DNA from: Chitinophaga oryziterrae
GTDB lineage: Bacteria > Bacteroidota > Bacteroidia > Chitinophagales > Chitinophagaceae
Assembly (NCBI RefSeq): GCF_009758125.1
Contig: NZ_WRXO01000002.1
Coordinates: forward strand, 496,001 to 560,000
Reading direction: 5' to 3'
Length of the DNA stretch: 64,000 bases
The notes below the pieces were generated by a model. That model was not told the origin of the DNA, made no database searches, and worked only from the letters and a program-made list of their open reading frames with translations. How positions within the stretch are numbered: position 1 is the first letter of the stretch; the number at the start of each line of letters is the position of its first letter. Positions 7,162 through 17,758 of this stretch are shown one piece after another. The position numbers and the translations under genes were made by a program.

Positions 7162-9828
7162 ATGATAAAATATTTAATCCCCGTCCTTTTACTGATAGCA
7201 GCTGCCGCGAATGCCCAGAAGATTACCGGTAAAGTGCTGGATACAAATAGCAAACCCATAGCAGGCGCCAGTATCATTGCATCCGGCAGCGGTACTACCA
7301 CCAAAGAGGATGGATCGTTTGCCATTACGCTTACCAGTAAGGATAAACACTTTACCGTTAGCACTGTAGGATATGATACCTATACACAGGTGTTGACAGC
7401 GGAAAGTAATTACACTATTGTGCTTCAGTCATCCCTTCATAACCTGAATGAGGTTGTGCTGGTAGGGACGCGTAGCAGTGGCCGTACGAGGCTGAATACG
7501 GTGGCGCCGGTAGATGTGTTCAATATTTCAAAATTGCAGGCACAATCGCCTCAAAATGACCTTAATCAGCTATTGCAATATGTCTCTCCTTCATTCAACT
7601 CTAACCGGCAATCATCTTCCGATGGTAGTGAGCATATAGACCCGGCCAGTATCAGGGGCTTAGGCCCTGATCAGTTATTGGTACTGATCAATGGGAAACG
7701 CCGGCATACCACTTCGCTGGTCAATAACCAGGGTACAGTGGGTAACGGTTCTGTTGGTACTGATCTGAATGCCATTCCTGTATCTGCGATAGAAAGGATA
7801 GAAGTATTGAGGGATGGTGCTTCCGCACAATATGGCTCTGATGCGATTGCGGGTGTGGTGAATATCGTACTGAAACAAAACACCCATCAGTTATTCGCCT
7901 CTGCCACAGGGGGCGTTACTTCCCGCGGAGATGGCGGGCTGGGACAGCTCAACCTGAATTATGGTACTGGTCTGGGTAAGAACGGTGGATTTATCAATCT
8001 CACGGCAGAAGGTTCTTACCGCGATAAAACGACCAGGGCGCAGAATAATAACCTGATCATCTTCGATCAGTCTTCTCTGAATAACTATTTTGCCTATGAT
8101 TTTACAGATGATCCGGCAGCTTCGAGGAAGTATGATGATGACATGTTAAAATCAAAAGGGTTGAAAAGGGATGATTTTAATTTCCAGATAGGAGATGCGA
8201 AAATCAAAAACGGCGGTGCTTTCTTTAACCTGTCCTTACCCTTTGGTAAAAGCGAAATTTATGCTTTTGGCGGATATAACTACCGGCGGGGACAAGGCTT
8301 CGGCTTTCGCCGTCTGCCCAGCGATCCCACTGTAAACGTATATAGTATTTATCCTGACGGCTTTCAGCCTGCAACAGATTCGAAGATTCAGGACAGGGCT
8401 GTAACGGTAGGAATAAGACATCAACTGGGTAACTGGCATGCAGATTTAAGCAATACCAAGGGCGATAACCGCTTCGATTATGAAGTAGACCATACCGTGA
8501 ATGCTTCTTTGCAGAATGCTTCTCCTACCAGCTTTAAAGCGGGCGGCCATGAATTTTTACAGAGTACTACAAACTTTGATATAAGCCGTCGTTTCAGGAA
8601 CTTAAACCTGGCTTTCGGGGCGGAATTCAGGATAGATGATTACCGTATCCGGGCAGGTGAAGAGGCTTCCTGGAAGAACTATGCACTGGTGACTAATCCC
8701 GATGGTACGGTATCAAATCCATCCGGACTGGCAGGTGGCTCGCAATCATTCCCTGGTTTTTCTCCTGATAATGCGATTCATAAAAGCAGGAATAACACAG
8801 GGGTATATGCAGATGCTGAATATGATGTAACGTCCAGATGGCTGCTCAGCGGGGCTGCCCGCCTGGAACACTACAGCGATTTCGGAACAGCTTTCAGCGG
8901 TAAGCTGGCTACCCGTTACAAACTCTCTTCCGTGTTCAATGTGAGAGGTGCTTTCAGTAATGGCTTCAGAGCGCCTTCCCTGCATCAGCAGTATTTCAGT
9001 TATATCAGTACGGATATATTGCCCGATAATACACTGGGACAATCCGGGTTCTTTAGGAATGAAAGCCCGGTTGCAAAAGCATTAGGTATCCCTGCACTGA
9101 AACAGGAAACGTCATTGAACTATAGTCTGGGTTTCACCGCACAGCCTGTCAGCAATTTTAATGTTTCTGTGGATGGATATTTAACAGATATTAAAAACAG
9201 GATCGTATTAACCGGTAGTTTCGGATTTGATCCTAACGGAGATGCGGTAGAGTCTATACAGAACATTATCAATCCGCTGGGTGCCAGTTCTGCCCGGTTC
9301 TTCAGTAATGGGGTAGATACAAGGACGATGGGAATAGATGTAGTAGCTGATTATACCTTGAAAGCATTTACTGCTTCACTGGGATTAAATATCAATAAGA
9401 ACAAGATCACAGGTACTCATGTGCCAGCGTCGCTGAAAGGACAGGAACAGATCTTCTTTTCTCCGAACGACAGTACCCTGATTACAGAAGGAACACCCAG
9501 GGTAAAAGCAAATCTCTCCCTTACTTATACCTTCAAAAAATTCAGTGTATTACTGCGCAATGTATACTTCGGGGAAGTAGCACGTAACAGCTTCCCTTAT
9601 GGAGAAGTACAGGTGCACAAAGGGAAAGTAGTGACCGACCTTTCTCTCAGCTATAATGTGAAACCATTTACATTCACCATTGGGGCCAATAACCTGCTGG
9701 ATGTATTTCCTGATAAACAGGTATATGGCAACAGTTATTTTGGCGTGTTTAAATACGCTTCCGTACAGATGGGAACACTGGGCTCCTTTTACTTTGCCCG
9801 CGTAACCATGAATTTGCCCACGATGTAA
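7162..9828 (+). CDS. TonB-dependent outer-membrane receptor
   Basis: The 888-residue protein has a signal peptide (MIKYLIPVLLLIAAAANAQ). It then has a carboxypeptidase-regulatory-like beta-sandwich (ITGKVLDTNSKPIAGASII), a plug domain with the typical end IERIEVLRDGASAQYGSDA and GVVNIVLKQ, and a 22-strand-type barrel to the C-terminus. It imports a ligand across the outer membrane with energy from TonB. The gene lies 6 nt after the exported SAM hydrolase, which suggests uptake of that enzyme's substrate or product, such as a nucleoside-containing compound; this is inference. No SusD partner is present. A strong terminator follows. Confidence 0.92.
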   Translation: MIKYLIPVLLLIAAAANAQKITGKVLDTNSKPIAGASIIASGSGTTTKEDGSFAITLTSKDKHFTVSTVGYDTYTQVLTAESNYTIVLQSSLHNLNEVVLVGTRSSGRTRLNTVAPVDVFNISKLQAQSPQNDLNQLLQYVSPSFNSNRQSSSDGSEHIDPASIRGLGPDQLLVLINGKRRHTTSLVNNQGTVGNGSVGTDLNAIPVSAIERIEVLRDGASAQYGSDAIAGVVNIVLKQNTHQLFASATGGVTSRGDGGLGQLNLNYGTGLGKNGGFINLTAEGSYRDKTTRAQNNNLIIFDQSSLNNYFAYDFTDDPAASRKYDDDMLKSKGLKRDDFNFQIGDAKIKNGGAFFNLSLPFGKSEIYAFGGYNYRRGQGFGFRRLPSDPTVNVYSIYPDGFQPATDSKIQDRAVTVGIRHQLGNWHADLSNTKGDNRFDYEVDHTVNASLQNASPTSFKAGGHEFLQSTTNFDISRRFRNLNLAFGAEFRIDDYRIRAGEEASWKNYALVTNPDGTVSNPSGLAGGSQSFPGFSPDNAIHKSRNNTGVYADAEYDVTSRWLLSGAARLEHYSDFGTAFSGKLATRYKLSSVFNVRGAFSNGFRAPSLHQQYFSYISTDILPDNTLGQSGFFRNESPVAKALGIPALKQETSLNYSLGFTAQPVSNFNVSVDGYLTDIKNRIVLTGSFGFDPNGDAVESIQNIINPLGASSARFFSNGVDTRTMGIDVVADYTLKAFTASLGLNINKNKITGTHVPASLKGQEQIFFSPNDSTLITEGTPRVKANLSLTYTFKKFSVLLRNVYFGEVARNSFPYGEVQVHKGKVVTDLSLSYNVKPFTFTIGANNLLDVFPDKQVYGNSYFGVFKYASVQMGTLGSFYFARVTMNLPTM

Positions 9829-9831
9829 GAT

Positions 9832-9865
9832 AAAAGCTCCGGGGATTGCTCCCGGAGCTTTTTTG
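9832..9865 (+). terminator. Intrinsic terminator after the TonB receptor
   Basis: A 12-bp perfect stem (AAAAGCTCCGGG with CCCGGAGCTTTT) has a 7-nt loop and continues into T residues. It closes the SAM hydrolase-receptor operon. Confidence 0.9.
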
Positions 9866-9898
9866 TATATTTACCCCACTTTAGTTTAAAAACCCGTT

Positions 9899-12148
9899 AT
9901 GAAAAAGATACAACTCCTCAAAATATGCCTGCTCATTACCTGTAGTGCCGCAGCTCAACAAAGTAAAAACGCTTTTATCAGCAGTCTTATACAACGTATG
10001 ACACTGGAAGAGAAGATAGGGCAACTGAACCTGCTGACCAGTGATATGGATATCACAGGGCCTTTTATGAAGGCCGGTTATAAGAAAGATATAGAAGCCG
10101 GACTATGTGGTACTATCTTCAATGCCTACACACCGGTATACACCCGTCAGCTACAGGAAATGGCGTTAAAAACCCGCTTAAAGATTCCTTTGCTGTTTGG
10201 ATATGACGTGATACACGGGCATAAAACTATTTTCCCCATTCCTTTGGGAGAAGCCTGTACCTGGGATATGTCGCTGCTGGAAAAGAGCGCACGTATTGCC
10301 GCAATAGAAGCCAGTGCTGATGGTTTACAATGGACATTCTCCCCTATGGTGGATATTGCCCGTGATCCGCGCTGGGGCCGTGTGGCAGAAGGTGCAGGAG
10401 AGGATACCTGGTATGGTTCGCAGGTGGCGAAAGCGAAAGTAAAAGGATATCAGGGTAGTGATCTGTCTTCTCCCAACAGTATTCTTGCCTGTGTAAAACA
10501 CTTCGCTTTGTATGGTGCAATAGAAGGAGGCCGTGATTATAATACGGTGGATATGAGCCGCCGCCAGATGTTCCAGTTTTATCTTCCTCCCTATAAAGCG
10601 GCCGTTGATGCTGGTGTAGCTACTGTGATGACATCCTTTAATGAAGTGGATGGTATCCCTTCTACAGGGAATAAATGGTTACTGACAGATCTGCTGCGTA
10701 AACAATGGGGCTTTAAAGGATTCATTGTAACGGATTATACTTCTATCAATGAAATGATTAACCATGGCATTGTAAAAGACGAGTACGAAGCGGGCGCCCT
10801 GGCGTTGAATGCCGGTGTGGATATGGATATGCAGGGAAGCATATTCTCTTCCCAGCTTAAAAAATTATTACAGGATAAAAAGATAACTATTGCGGAAATC
10901 AATGCGGCAGTATATCGTATTCTCTCTGCAAAGTATGATCTTGGATTATTTAAAGATCCTTTCCGTAACTGCGATACAGCATTAGCAACAAAAGAAATTA
11001 TGTCTGCAGAACATCTCAGGGATGCGCAGATGATAGCAGAGCGTTCTATCGTTTTGCTGAAGAATGAACACCAGTTATTGCCGTTGAAGAAAGAAGCAAA
11101 AATTGCGCTGATAGGCCCGCTGGCAAACAGTCAGCGTGAATTGATCGGCAACTGGTCTGCCGCCGGGGATTATACGAAGGCAATAACACTGCTGGATGGT
11201 ATTAAAAGTAAAACATCGAATGTAACTTATGCTCCCGGCGCTCATTATTCCAGTGATACGATGTTGTTGAAGAAGGCTTTGCAGAAACAGCGTTTAACAG
11301 TAGAAGATACTGCTAACAGTGCACAGATGCTGGCGGAAGCGGTGGCATTGGCGCGCCGGTCTGATGTGGTGGTAATGGCATTGGGAGAGTCTCAGGGGAT
11401 GACAGGAGAAGCTGCCAGCAGGTCTGATATCAGGATTCCCGATAGCCAGAAAGAGTTGCTGAAGGCGGTATATGCTACCGGCAAACCGGTGGTATTAGTG
11501 CTGATGAATGGCCGGCCTTTAACGCTGGAGTGGGAAGATGCGAACATCCCTTCTATCCTGGAAACATGGTTCCTGGGAACGGAAGCGGGTAATGCCATTG
11601 CCGCTGTTCTCTTTGGGGATTATAACCCGGCAGGTAAGCTTACTATGACTTTCCCCCGTAATACTGGGCAGATCCCCATCTTTTACAACCATAAAAATAC
11701 CGGTCGTCCGCTGGACGTGAATAACAAGTATACTTCCAAATACCTGGATGTAAGTAATGAACCGTTATATCCTTTTGGTTACGGTTTAAGTTATACGCAA
11801 TTCACGTATGGCGCTGTCAGCGTAAGCAAACAACAGATCACTGCTGCTGATAAATTACAGGTGAGTATCCCTGTTACCAACAGCGGTAATTATAGCGGGG
11901 AAGAAGTGGTGCAACTGTATATCCGTGACAGGGTAGGCAGTGTAACCCGTCCTGTGAAGGAACTGAAGGGCTTTAAGAAGATCTTCCTGGAAAAAGGAGA
12001 AACCCGTATAGTCACGTTCGATATCACTATTGAAGACCTGAAATTCTACGATAAAGACATGCGCTGGACTGCCGAACCGGGAGATTTCACTGTTTTCGCC
12101 GGACCAAACAGCAGAGATGTACAATCAGCGTCCTTCTCTTTAAAGTGA
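9899..12148 (+). CDS. Glycoside hydrolase family 3, beta-glucosidase BglX-like
   Basis: This exported glycosidase removes terminal non-reducing beta-linked sugars, typically glucose. It has a signal peptide (MKKIQLLKICLLITCSAAA). The GH3 (alpha/beta)8 domain has PLLFGYDVIHGHKTIFPIPL, the substrate-binding KHFALYGA and the nucleophile Asp279 in GFIVTDYTS. A GH3 C-terminal domain (RSIVLLKNEHQLLPL) and a C-terminal fibronectin III-like domain (EEVVQLYIRDRVGSVTRPVKELKGF) follow. The 749-residue length fits periplasmic BglX. It stands alone, 70 nt after the preceding stop and behind its terminator. Substrate is not fixed by sequence. Confidence 0.93.
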   Translation: MKKIQLLKICLLITCSAAAQQSKNAFISSLIQRMTLEEKIGQLNLLTSDMDITGPFMKAGYKKDIEAGLCGTIFNAYTPVYTRQLQEMALKTRLKIPLLFGYDVIHGHKTIFPIPLGEACTWDMSLLEKSARIAAIEASADGLQWTFSPMVDIARDPRWGRVAEGAGEDTWYGSQVAKAKVKGYQGSDLSSPNSILACVKHFALYGAIEGGRDYNTVDMSRRQMFQFYLPPYKAAVDAGVATVMTSFNEVDGIPSTGNKWLLTDLLRKQWGFKGFIVTDYTSINEMINHGIVKDEYEAGALALNAGVDMDMQGSIFSSQLKKLLQDKKITIAEINAAVYRILSAKYDLGLFKDPFRNCDTALATKEIMSAEHLRDAQMIAERSIVLLKNEHQLLPLKKEAKIALIGPLANSQRELIGNWSAAGDYTKAITLLDGIKSKTSNVTYAPGAHYSSDTMLLKKALQKQRLTVEDTANSAQMLAEAVALARRSDVVVMALGESQGMTGEAASRSDIRIPDSQKELLKAVYATGKPVVLVLMNGRPLTLEWEDANIPSILETWFLGTEAGNAIAAVLFGDYNPAGKLTMTFPRNTGQIPIFYNHKNTGRPLDVNNKYTSKYLDVSNEPLYPFGYGLSYTQFTYGAVSVSKQQITAADKLQVSIPVTNSGNYSGEEVVQLYIRDRVGSVTRPVKELKGFKKIFLEKGETRIVTFDITIEDLKFYDKDMRWTAEPGDFTVFAGPNSRDVQSASFSLK

Positions 12149-12243
12149 TTGAGTATTTCCAGAAAACGTATTTAAATCATTTATAATGAGTTGCGGGGTC
12201 CCGCCAGGGATTTGATTGCCTGCTCATTGAGTAGAACTATTTA

Positions 12244-12274
12244 TTTTCCATGAAGAACCCATAAATTAGCTTTG
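12244..12274 (+). promoter_or_regulatory. Possible promoter for the adhesin cassette
   Basis: TTTT at 12244-12247 and TAGCTTTG at 12267-12274 are separated by 19 nt. The -7 box fits TAnnTTTG; the -33 box lacks the G. The ATG of the adhesin is about 95 nt downstream. The rest of the 220-bp gap shows only a weak hairpin (AATGAG around 12186 with CTCATT around 12222). Confidence 0.35.
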
Positions 12275-12368
12275 ATACAAGCTGATAACTAAGTCCCTAT
12301 GCTCGTAAAATGACCTTAATTCTTGTTGTTGAGACAGTCTTTCATAAGTTTATGTAGTCCTGTTCCCT

Positions 12369-15300
12369 ATGAAATCGATTCTCAAAATTATCCTGTTTGC
12401 AGGGATGTTGTTATCATACCTGCCATTGCCGGCAAATACACTTTTTCACTGGAACTTTGCATCCGGTAACTTCCTGCAAGAGCTGAGGCAATTTGCCGGA
12501 GCTGCTACTGTCAGTATTGGCGCACCTGTTGATGGTGCGGAAAGTATCAGTCCTGTCGATGGATCTTTTACCATTTCTCTTAGTAGTGCGGAAGCAGAAA
12601 ATGTTACTGTTACCTGTTCCATATCCGGCACGGCTGCAAACGGAACAGATTTTACTGTGCCCGCAAATGTGGTGATCCCTGCCGGGGCAACAACCGGGCA
12701 GCTGCCAGTACATGTACTGGATGATATGATCCTGGAATCCAATGAAACGGTGACGGTTACCTTAACGGGAGCAACCACTGCTTCCGGAGGGACCCTCGCT
12801 GTATCAGGCAGTTCTTCGCTGATTATCACAGATGATGATTATACTCCCACGAATCGTACGCTGGTTTTTGTAGATGCCCTGACGGTGAATGGAGAAGAGG
12901 GGGGAGCAAGTGGTAGTATGACAATAGCCCTTCCGGCAGGATATATTGCGGGAGAGGATATCACAGTACATTATAGCCTTATGGGGGCCAGTACAGCAAG
13001 TGCATCAGACTATATTGCTTTCCCGTTAACAGCGGTGATTAAGGCAGGTACGAATAGAGTACCGGTATCTGTAAGTATTGTTGACGATACAGAAATAGAA
13101 AATGAAGAAACAATAAATGTAGAGTTGACCAGCGCCACCGGCTCGCTTGCTTATAACGTTGGTTCTACTTCCGGATATGGTAGTCTTGGTACTACTATAG
13201 CCATTATTGATAACGATAGCCAGCTTACTATTTCCAGTGTTACCAATGGTACAGAGGGTGGCGCTAATGCGGGTTTTTATATTAGTCTGCCTGCGGGCAT
13301 CACCAGTACCGAAAATATTAGTGTTAACTATACACTTACCGGCGCTGCTACGAACGGAGTTGATTATACTACTTTAAGTGGAACAATCATAATACCTGCC
13401 GGGCAACCGGGAATATCGCTGGACGTGCTGGTAACGGATGATGAGGTGATAGAGACTACGGAAGATGTGATCCTCGGGCTGACCAGCGGTACCGGTACAT
13501 CCAGTGGTATAGATTTTACAATCGTCTCGGCAGCAAATATTGCTACCATTACTGATAACGATAATACGGCAGCCAATCGGGTGCTGACTGTCACTTCCAT
13601 TGTGAATGCTGCCGAGCCTAATGTAAACGGTAGCTTTGTGTTTAGTTTACCGGGCGGCTATACCTGCTCGGAAACAATGATCGTACGTTATACTATTTCC
13701 GGTTCGGCTACTGCCAATGTAGATTATACAAAGTTAACCGGTAATACGGTATTGGTAGCAGGACAGCATACCACTGCACCAATTCCGGTAAAAGTATTGG
13801 ATGATCTGATCATTGAAGGAGATGAAACGGTGGTCATTACCGTTACATCCGGTACAGCATCTCCTTCGGGTGCCATATTTACTGCTGGTATTCCTGCCTT
13901 TAATACCGTGATCATTGCAGATAATGATAATGCGGATATGGGCATTAACGTCACTGCTACTACTCCTAATGCTGCAGAACCTGCTGTTAACGGGTTATTT
14001 ACCATTGGGTTTTCGAATGGACTGACCGCCAGCGTACCTGTTACGGTTAACTACACCATTACGGGAACAGCTACTAACGGCACTGATTACACTACTATTC
14101 CACTGTCCGTGGTTATACCTGCGGGAAGTCCATCTGTACCTGTTTCTGTACCAGTGCTGGACGATAACCTGATAGAAGGAGATGAAACGGTGATCTTAAC
14201 AATTACTAATGCTGTTTCAACGATTACAAGTCCTTCGGGATTTGTAGCCGGCACGAACAATGTTGCTACTGTTACCATTGCTGATGATGACAATACTGAT
14301 ATGAATGTACAGGTAACCGGCACTGACGGGGGAGAACCTGCTACTAACGGATCATTTACTTTCAGCGTGGCGCCTGGTAAAAAGACGGGCGTACCCGTTA
14401 CTATTACATATACTATCTCAGGAACAGCAACTGATGGAACTGATTATACTACGCTGCCTTTAACAGCTATTATCCCTGCCAACAGTAATAGTTATACCAT
14501 GACCGTACCGGTTATTGATGATAACATCATTGAAGGGACAGAGACAGTAGTGTTAACAGTTACTGGTGTCAGTTCATCTCCCGTCCTTACTCCTGTGCCT
14601 TTTACATTTGACGCAACTAAAACGACCAGTATCAACATCACTGATGATGATAATGCAGACATGAATGTAACGGTAGCTGTCAGTGATGCAACCGCGGCAG
14701 AACCTAATGATAATGGTGAGTTCACTTTCAGTGTAGCTCCGGGGAAAGTCACCAGCGTACCTGTTATAGTTAATTATAGCATCACCGGCACTGCTGCCAA
14801 TGGAACGGACTATACTACCATACCATTAACAGCCACCATTCCTGCGGGAAGTAATAGTGTCAAAGTAGCGGTCCCTGTACTGGACGATAACCTGATAGAA
14901 GGCGATGAAACGGTGATCCTTACATTTACCGGTTTTAATACAACACTGCCGTATGTAGGCATTGCTAATACTGCTACAGTTACTATAAAAGATGATGATA
15001 TTATTACAGTAGATATTAGTGACAATGATGGGGACCCTTCTAATGGTATCAATGGTGTAAATGCTGCGGAACCTTCCACGAACGGTAGTTTTACATTAAG
15101 TATAGGAACAGGTAAAACAACTACTCTTCCAATAATTATTACTTATACTATTACGGGAACAGCGGCCAACGGTACTGATTATACCTCGGTACCACTAACA
15201 GCTACCATCCCTGCTAACGGTAATAGTGTAACTGTTCCCGTTAATGTTATCGACGATGATCTGATAGAAGGAGATGAAACAGTTATACTAACAATCACTA

Positions 15301-16760
15301 ACATTACCAGTACATTACCCATTACCATCGGCACACAGAGATCAGCCACTGTGATCATAAAAGATGATGATTCGGATATGAATGTAGGTATAGGTGATAA
15401 TGATGGAGATCCTACCAATGGTATCAACGGTGTAAATGCAGCAGAACCTTCCACCAATGGCGGATTTACGGTGAGTGTCGCTCCTGGTAAGCGGACCAGT
15501 GTACCAATTACGGTGGCTTATACTATTGCGGGTACTGCTATCAACGGTACAGATTATGCTACTATTTCCGGAACAGTGACTATCCCTGCGGGTAGTAATG
15601 GGGTGAATATTCCTGTTAATGTGATTGATGATAACCTGATTGAAGGAGATGAAACCGTGACTATTACCATCACCAGTATCACCAGCACATTACCGTTTAT
15701 AAAAAGCGCACAGGATAATGCAGGGATCATTATCGGAGATGATGATGACGATGATATGAATGTAGGAGTAGGAGATAATGACGGAGATCCTTCCAATGGT
15801 ATCAATGGGATGAATGCAGCAGAACCATCTACGAATGGTGGATTTACCATTACCGTTGCTCCGGGTAAAGTCACCAGTGTGCCAATTACCATTACTTATA
15901 CACTTTCCGGTACGGCTACAGGTGGAGATGATTATGAAATACCCACGTTGCAGGTGGTTATTCCTGCTGGTAGTAGCACTGCAAATATCCCCATTAATGT
16001 AATAGATGATAAGCTGATAGAAGGAACGGAAAACGTGATCATCACCATCACTGGTGTGAGCAGTACATTACCTTTTACAGGTGTGGGGAACACGGGTTCT
16101 CTGGATATTATAGATGATGATATACCGAAGGTAGACCTGGTGGTGACTAAAACCGTTGTTCAACCAGGGCCTTATAGTATCGGACAGGATATTACTTACC
16201 GTATAACAGTTACGAATAAAGGAAATATAGCAGCTACTGAAGTGGTAGTGACAGATTCTCTGCCGCTTACACTGGATATCAACCCTATTGCCACTACCGC
16301 AAAAGGTACGGTCTCTCAGAATGGCAGGATCGTATCCTGGGCTGTTGGGGATCTGGCTCTTGAGGAAACAGCCGAAATGCTGCTGGTATGTAAAGCCACA
16401 GATGGGGGGACCATTACCAATGCTGCCAGCGCTATCTCTAAAGAAACAAAGGATGATCCTACCGGCGGCAGGGGCACATCTACGATTACGGTAGATGGAG
16501 ATGTGCTGATCATCCCTAATGTATTTACGCCTAACGGAGATGGGAAGAATGAAAAATTTGATATCGGCGGACTGGATAAATATCCTTCTTCCGCTTTGTA
16601 TGTATATAACAGATGGGGGGCAATGGTGTATCAGTCTAAAGATTACAGGAACAACTGGGACGGCACGGGACTAAATGCCGGTAGTTACTTCTATACCCTG
16701 GAAGTACATAAAGCAGATGGCGTAAGGATATATAAAGGGTGGGTGGAAATATTAAGATAA
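12369..16760 (+). CDS. Giant Calx-beta repeat surface protein with T9SS type B sorting domain
   Basis: The 1463-residue secreted protein is probably an adhesin or cell-surface filament. A signal peptide (MKSILKIILFAGMLLSYLPL) is followed by ten Calx-beta repeats of about 110-120 residues. Each ends in a calcium-binding-type acidic strand such as IITDDD or VTIADDD. A DUF11-like conserved repeat follows at about 1256-1375 (VDLVVTKTVVQPGPYSIGQD). The C-terminal domain from about 1381 is the gliding-motility-associated CHU_C type (NVFTPNGDGKNEKFDI, YVYNRWGAMVYQS), a type B signal for T9SS. Repeats 8-10 share a nearly identical DNDGDPSNGINGVNAAEPS insert. The next two genes encode its likely secretion partners. 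Confidence 0.93.
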   Translation: MKSILKIILFAGMLLSYLPLPANTLFHWNFASGNFLQELRQFAGAATVSIGAPVDGAESISPVDGSFTISLSSAEAENVTVTCSISGTAANGTDFTVPANVVIPAGATTGQLPVHVLDDMILESNETVTVTLTGATTASGGTLAVSGSSSLIITDDDYTPTNRTLVFVDALTVNGEEGGASGSMTIALPAGYIAGEDITVHYSLMGASTASASDYIAFPLTAVIKAGTNRVPVSVSIVDDTEIENEETINVELTSATGSLAYNVGSTSGYGSLGTTIAIIDNDSQLTISSVTNGTEGGANAGFYISLPAGITSTENISVNYTLTGAATNGVDYTTLSGTIIIPAGQPGISLDVLVTDDEVIETTEDVILGLTSGTGTSSGIDFTIVSAANIATITDNDNTAANRVLTVTSIVNAAEPNVNGSFVFSLPGGYTCSETMIVRYTISGSATANVDYTKLTGNTVLVAGQHTTAPIPVKVLDDLIIEGDETVVITVTSGTASPSGAIFTAGIPAFNTVIIADNDNADMGINVTATTPNAAEPAVNGLFTIGFSNGLTASVPVTVNYTITGTATNGTDYTTIPLSVVIPAGSPSVPVSVPVLDDNLIEGDETVILTITNAVSTITSPSGFVAGTNNVATVTIADDDNTDMNVQVTGTDGGEPATNGSFTFSVAPGKKTGVPVTITYTISGTATDGTDYTTLPLTAIIPANSNSYTMTVPVIDDNIIEGTETVVLTVTGVSSSPVLTPVPFTFDATKTTSINITDDDNADMNVTVAVSDATAAEPNDNGEFTFSVAPGKVTSVPVIVNYSITGTAANGTDYTTIPLTATIPAGSNSVKVAVPVLDDNLIEGDETVILTFTGFNTTLPYVGIANTATVTIKDDDIITVDISDNDGDPSNGINGVNAAEPSTNGSFTLSIGTGKTTTLPIIITYTITGTAANGTDYTSVPLTATIPANGNSVTVPVNVIDDDLIEGDETVILTITNITSTLPITIGTQRSATVIIKDDDSDMNVGIGDNDGDPTNGINGVNAAEPSTNGGFTVSVAPGKRTSVPITVAYTIAGTAINGTDYATISGTVTIPAGSNGVNIPVNVIDDNLIEGDETVTITITSITSTLPFIKSAQDNAGIIIGDDDDDDMNVGVGDNDGDPSNGINGMNAAEPSTNGGFTITVAPGKVTSVPITITYTLSGTATGGDDYEIPTLQVVIPAGSSTANIPINVIDDKLIEGTENVIITITGVSSTLPFTGVGNTGSLDIIDDDIPKVDLVVTKTVVQPGPYSIGQDITYRITVTNKGNIAATEVVVTDSLPLTLDINPIATTAKGTVSQNGRIVSWAVGDLALEETAEMLLVCKATDGGTITNAASAISKETKDDPTGGRGTSTITVDGDVLIIPNVFTPNGDGKNEKFDIGGLDKYPSSALYVYNRWGAMVYQSKDYRNNWDGTGLNAGSYFYTLEVHKADGVRIYKGWVEILR

Positions 16761-17756
16761 ATGAGCTTAAAATATGCAAGCATGCGCAAGGTGATCCTTC
16801 TCCTGTTCATGGCGGTGGGACAGGCACAAGCCCAGCAGACGGTACAATTCAGTCAGTATGTATTTAACGGGCTGAGTGTAAACCCTGCTTATGCGGGTTA
16901 TAAAGAACAGATGTATGCGAGCGCCACTTACCGGCATCAGTGGACGGGCATTCCCGGTGCGCCACGTACCGGGGGGATCTCTGTTGATGGCCCTACGCGG
17001 GAGAACAGGGTAGGACTGGGGGTACAGCTGATGGCAGATTTCATGGGGCCGCAACAGGCGTATTCTTTATATGGCTCTTATGCGTACCGTATTCCTTTGG
17101 ATGAAGAAGGTACGAAACGCTTATGCCTTGGTTTAGGCATTGGTGTTACACAATATTCCCTGGACGGGAAAGCATTGGTCCCAAGGGAGAATGATGACCC
17201 TACGGTACCTACGGGGAAGGTGAACACATTAGCACCTGATGCGCGGTTCGGGATTTATTATTATACATCCTCTTTTTATCTGGGTGTATCAGTAATGGAC
17301 CTTTTTTCGTTATATACAGAGAAAGGATATTTCTGGAAAGGATATAATTTCGGAACCATACGAAAAACCCAGCATGTCTACCTCACTACGGGCTGCATGT
17401 TGTATTTGTCTGATCATCTCCGGTTAAAACCTTCCCTCCTGGTTAAAGAAGATTTTAAAGGCCCGACAGGAATAGATATCAATACTTTTTTGCAGATTGA
17501 TAATCTGATCTGGATAGGAGGGTCTTACCGGATGAACCCGAGATTATGGAAGAGTAAGCTGCCGGATGATCTGCAGATAAGCAATGCGGCCAGTGCGATG
17601 GTAGAATACTATGCCTCTGAAAAATTAAGGATTGGTTATTCGTATGATTTAAATATTAACAAACTGGCAGGCTACCAGGGAGGCTCTCATGAGATCTCTA
17701 TTGGTCTGTCTTTCCCATCAAAAAAATCACAGGTAATTAATCCCCGATACTTTTAA
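16761..17756 (+). CDS. PorP/SprF family type IX secretion outer-membrane protein
   Basis: This outer-membrane protein belongs to the family needed for secretion or surface attachment of T9SS type B substrates such as SprB in Flavobacterium johnsoniae. Typical features are VQFSQYVFNGLSVNPAYAGYKEQM after the signal sequence, the aromatic YRHQWTGIPGAPRTGGISVDGP, and the end GSHEISIGLSFPSK. The signal peptide begins at the in-frame ATG at 16782 (MRKVILLLFMAVGQAQAQ), a better start than the ATG at 16761, which abuts the adhesin stop. It is operonic with the adhesin, which is its presumed client. Confidence 0.9.
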   Translation: MSLKYASMRKVILLLFMAVGQAQAQQTVQFSQYVFNGLSVNPAYAGYKEQMYASATYRHQWTGIPGAPRTGGISVDGPTRENRVGLGVQLMADFMGPQQAYSLYGSYAYRIPLDEEGTKRLCLGLGIGVTQYSLDGKALVPRENDDPTVPTGKVNTLAPDARFGIYYYTSSFYLGVSVMDLFSLYTEKGYFWKGYNFGTIRKTQHVYLTTGCMLYLSDHLRLKPSLLVKEDFKGPTGIDINTFLQIDNLIWIGGSYRMNPRLWKSKLPDDLQISNAASAMVEYYASEKLRIGYSYDLNINKLAGYQGGSHEISIGLSFPSKKSQVINPRYF

Positions 17757-17758
17757 AT

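Noticed and set aside
15019-15840. DNA repeats near 15019, 15399 and 15774 as a mobile or CRISPR element
   Set aside because: They encode the shared insert of Calx-beta repeats 8-10 within one intact reading frame.
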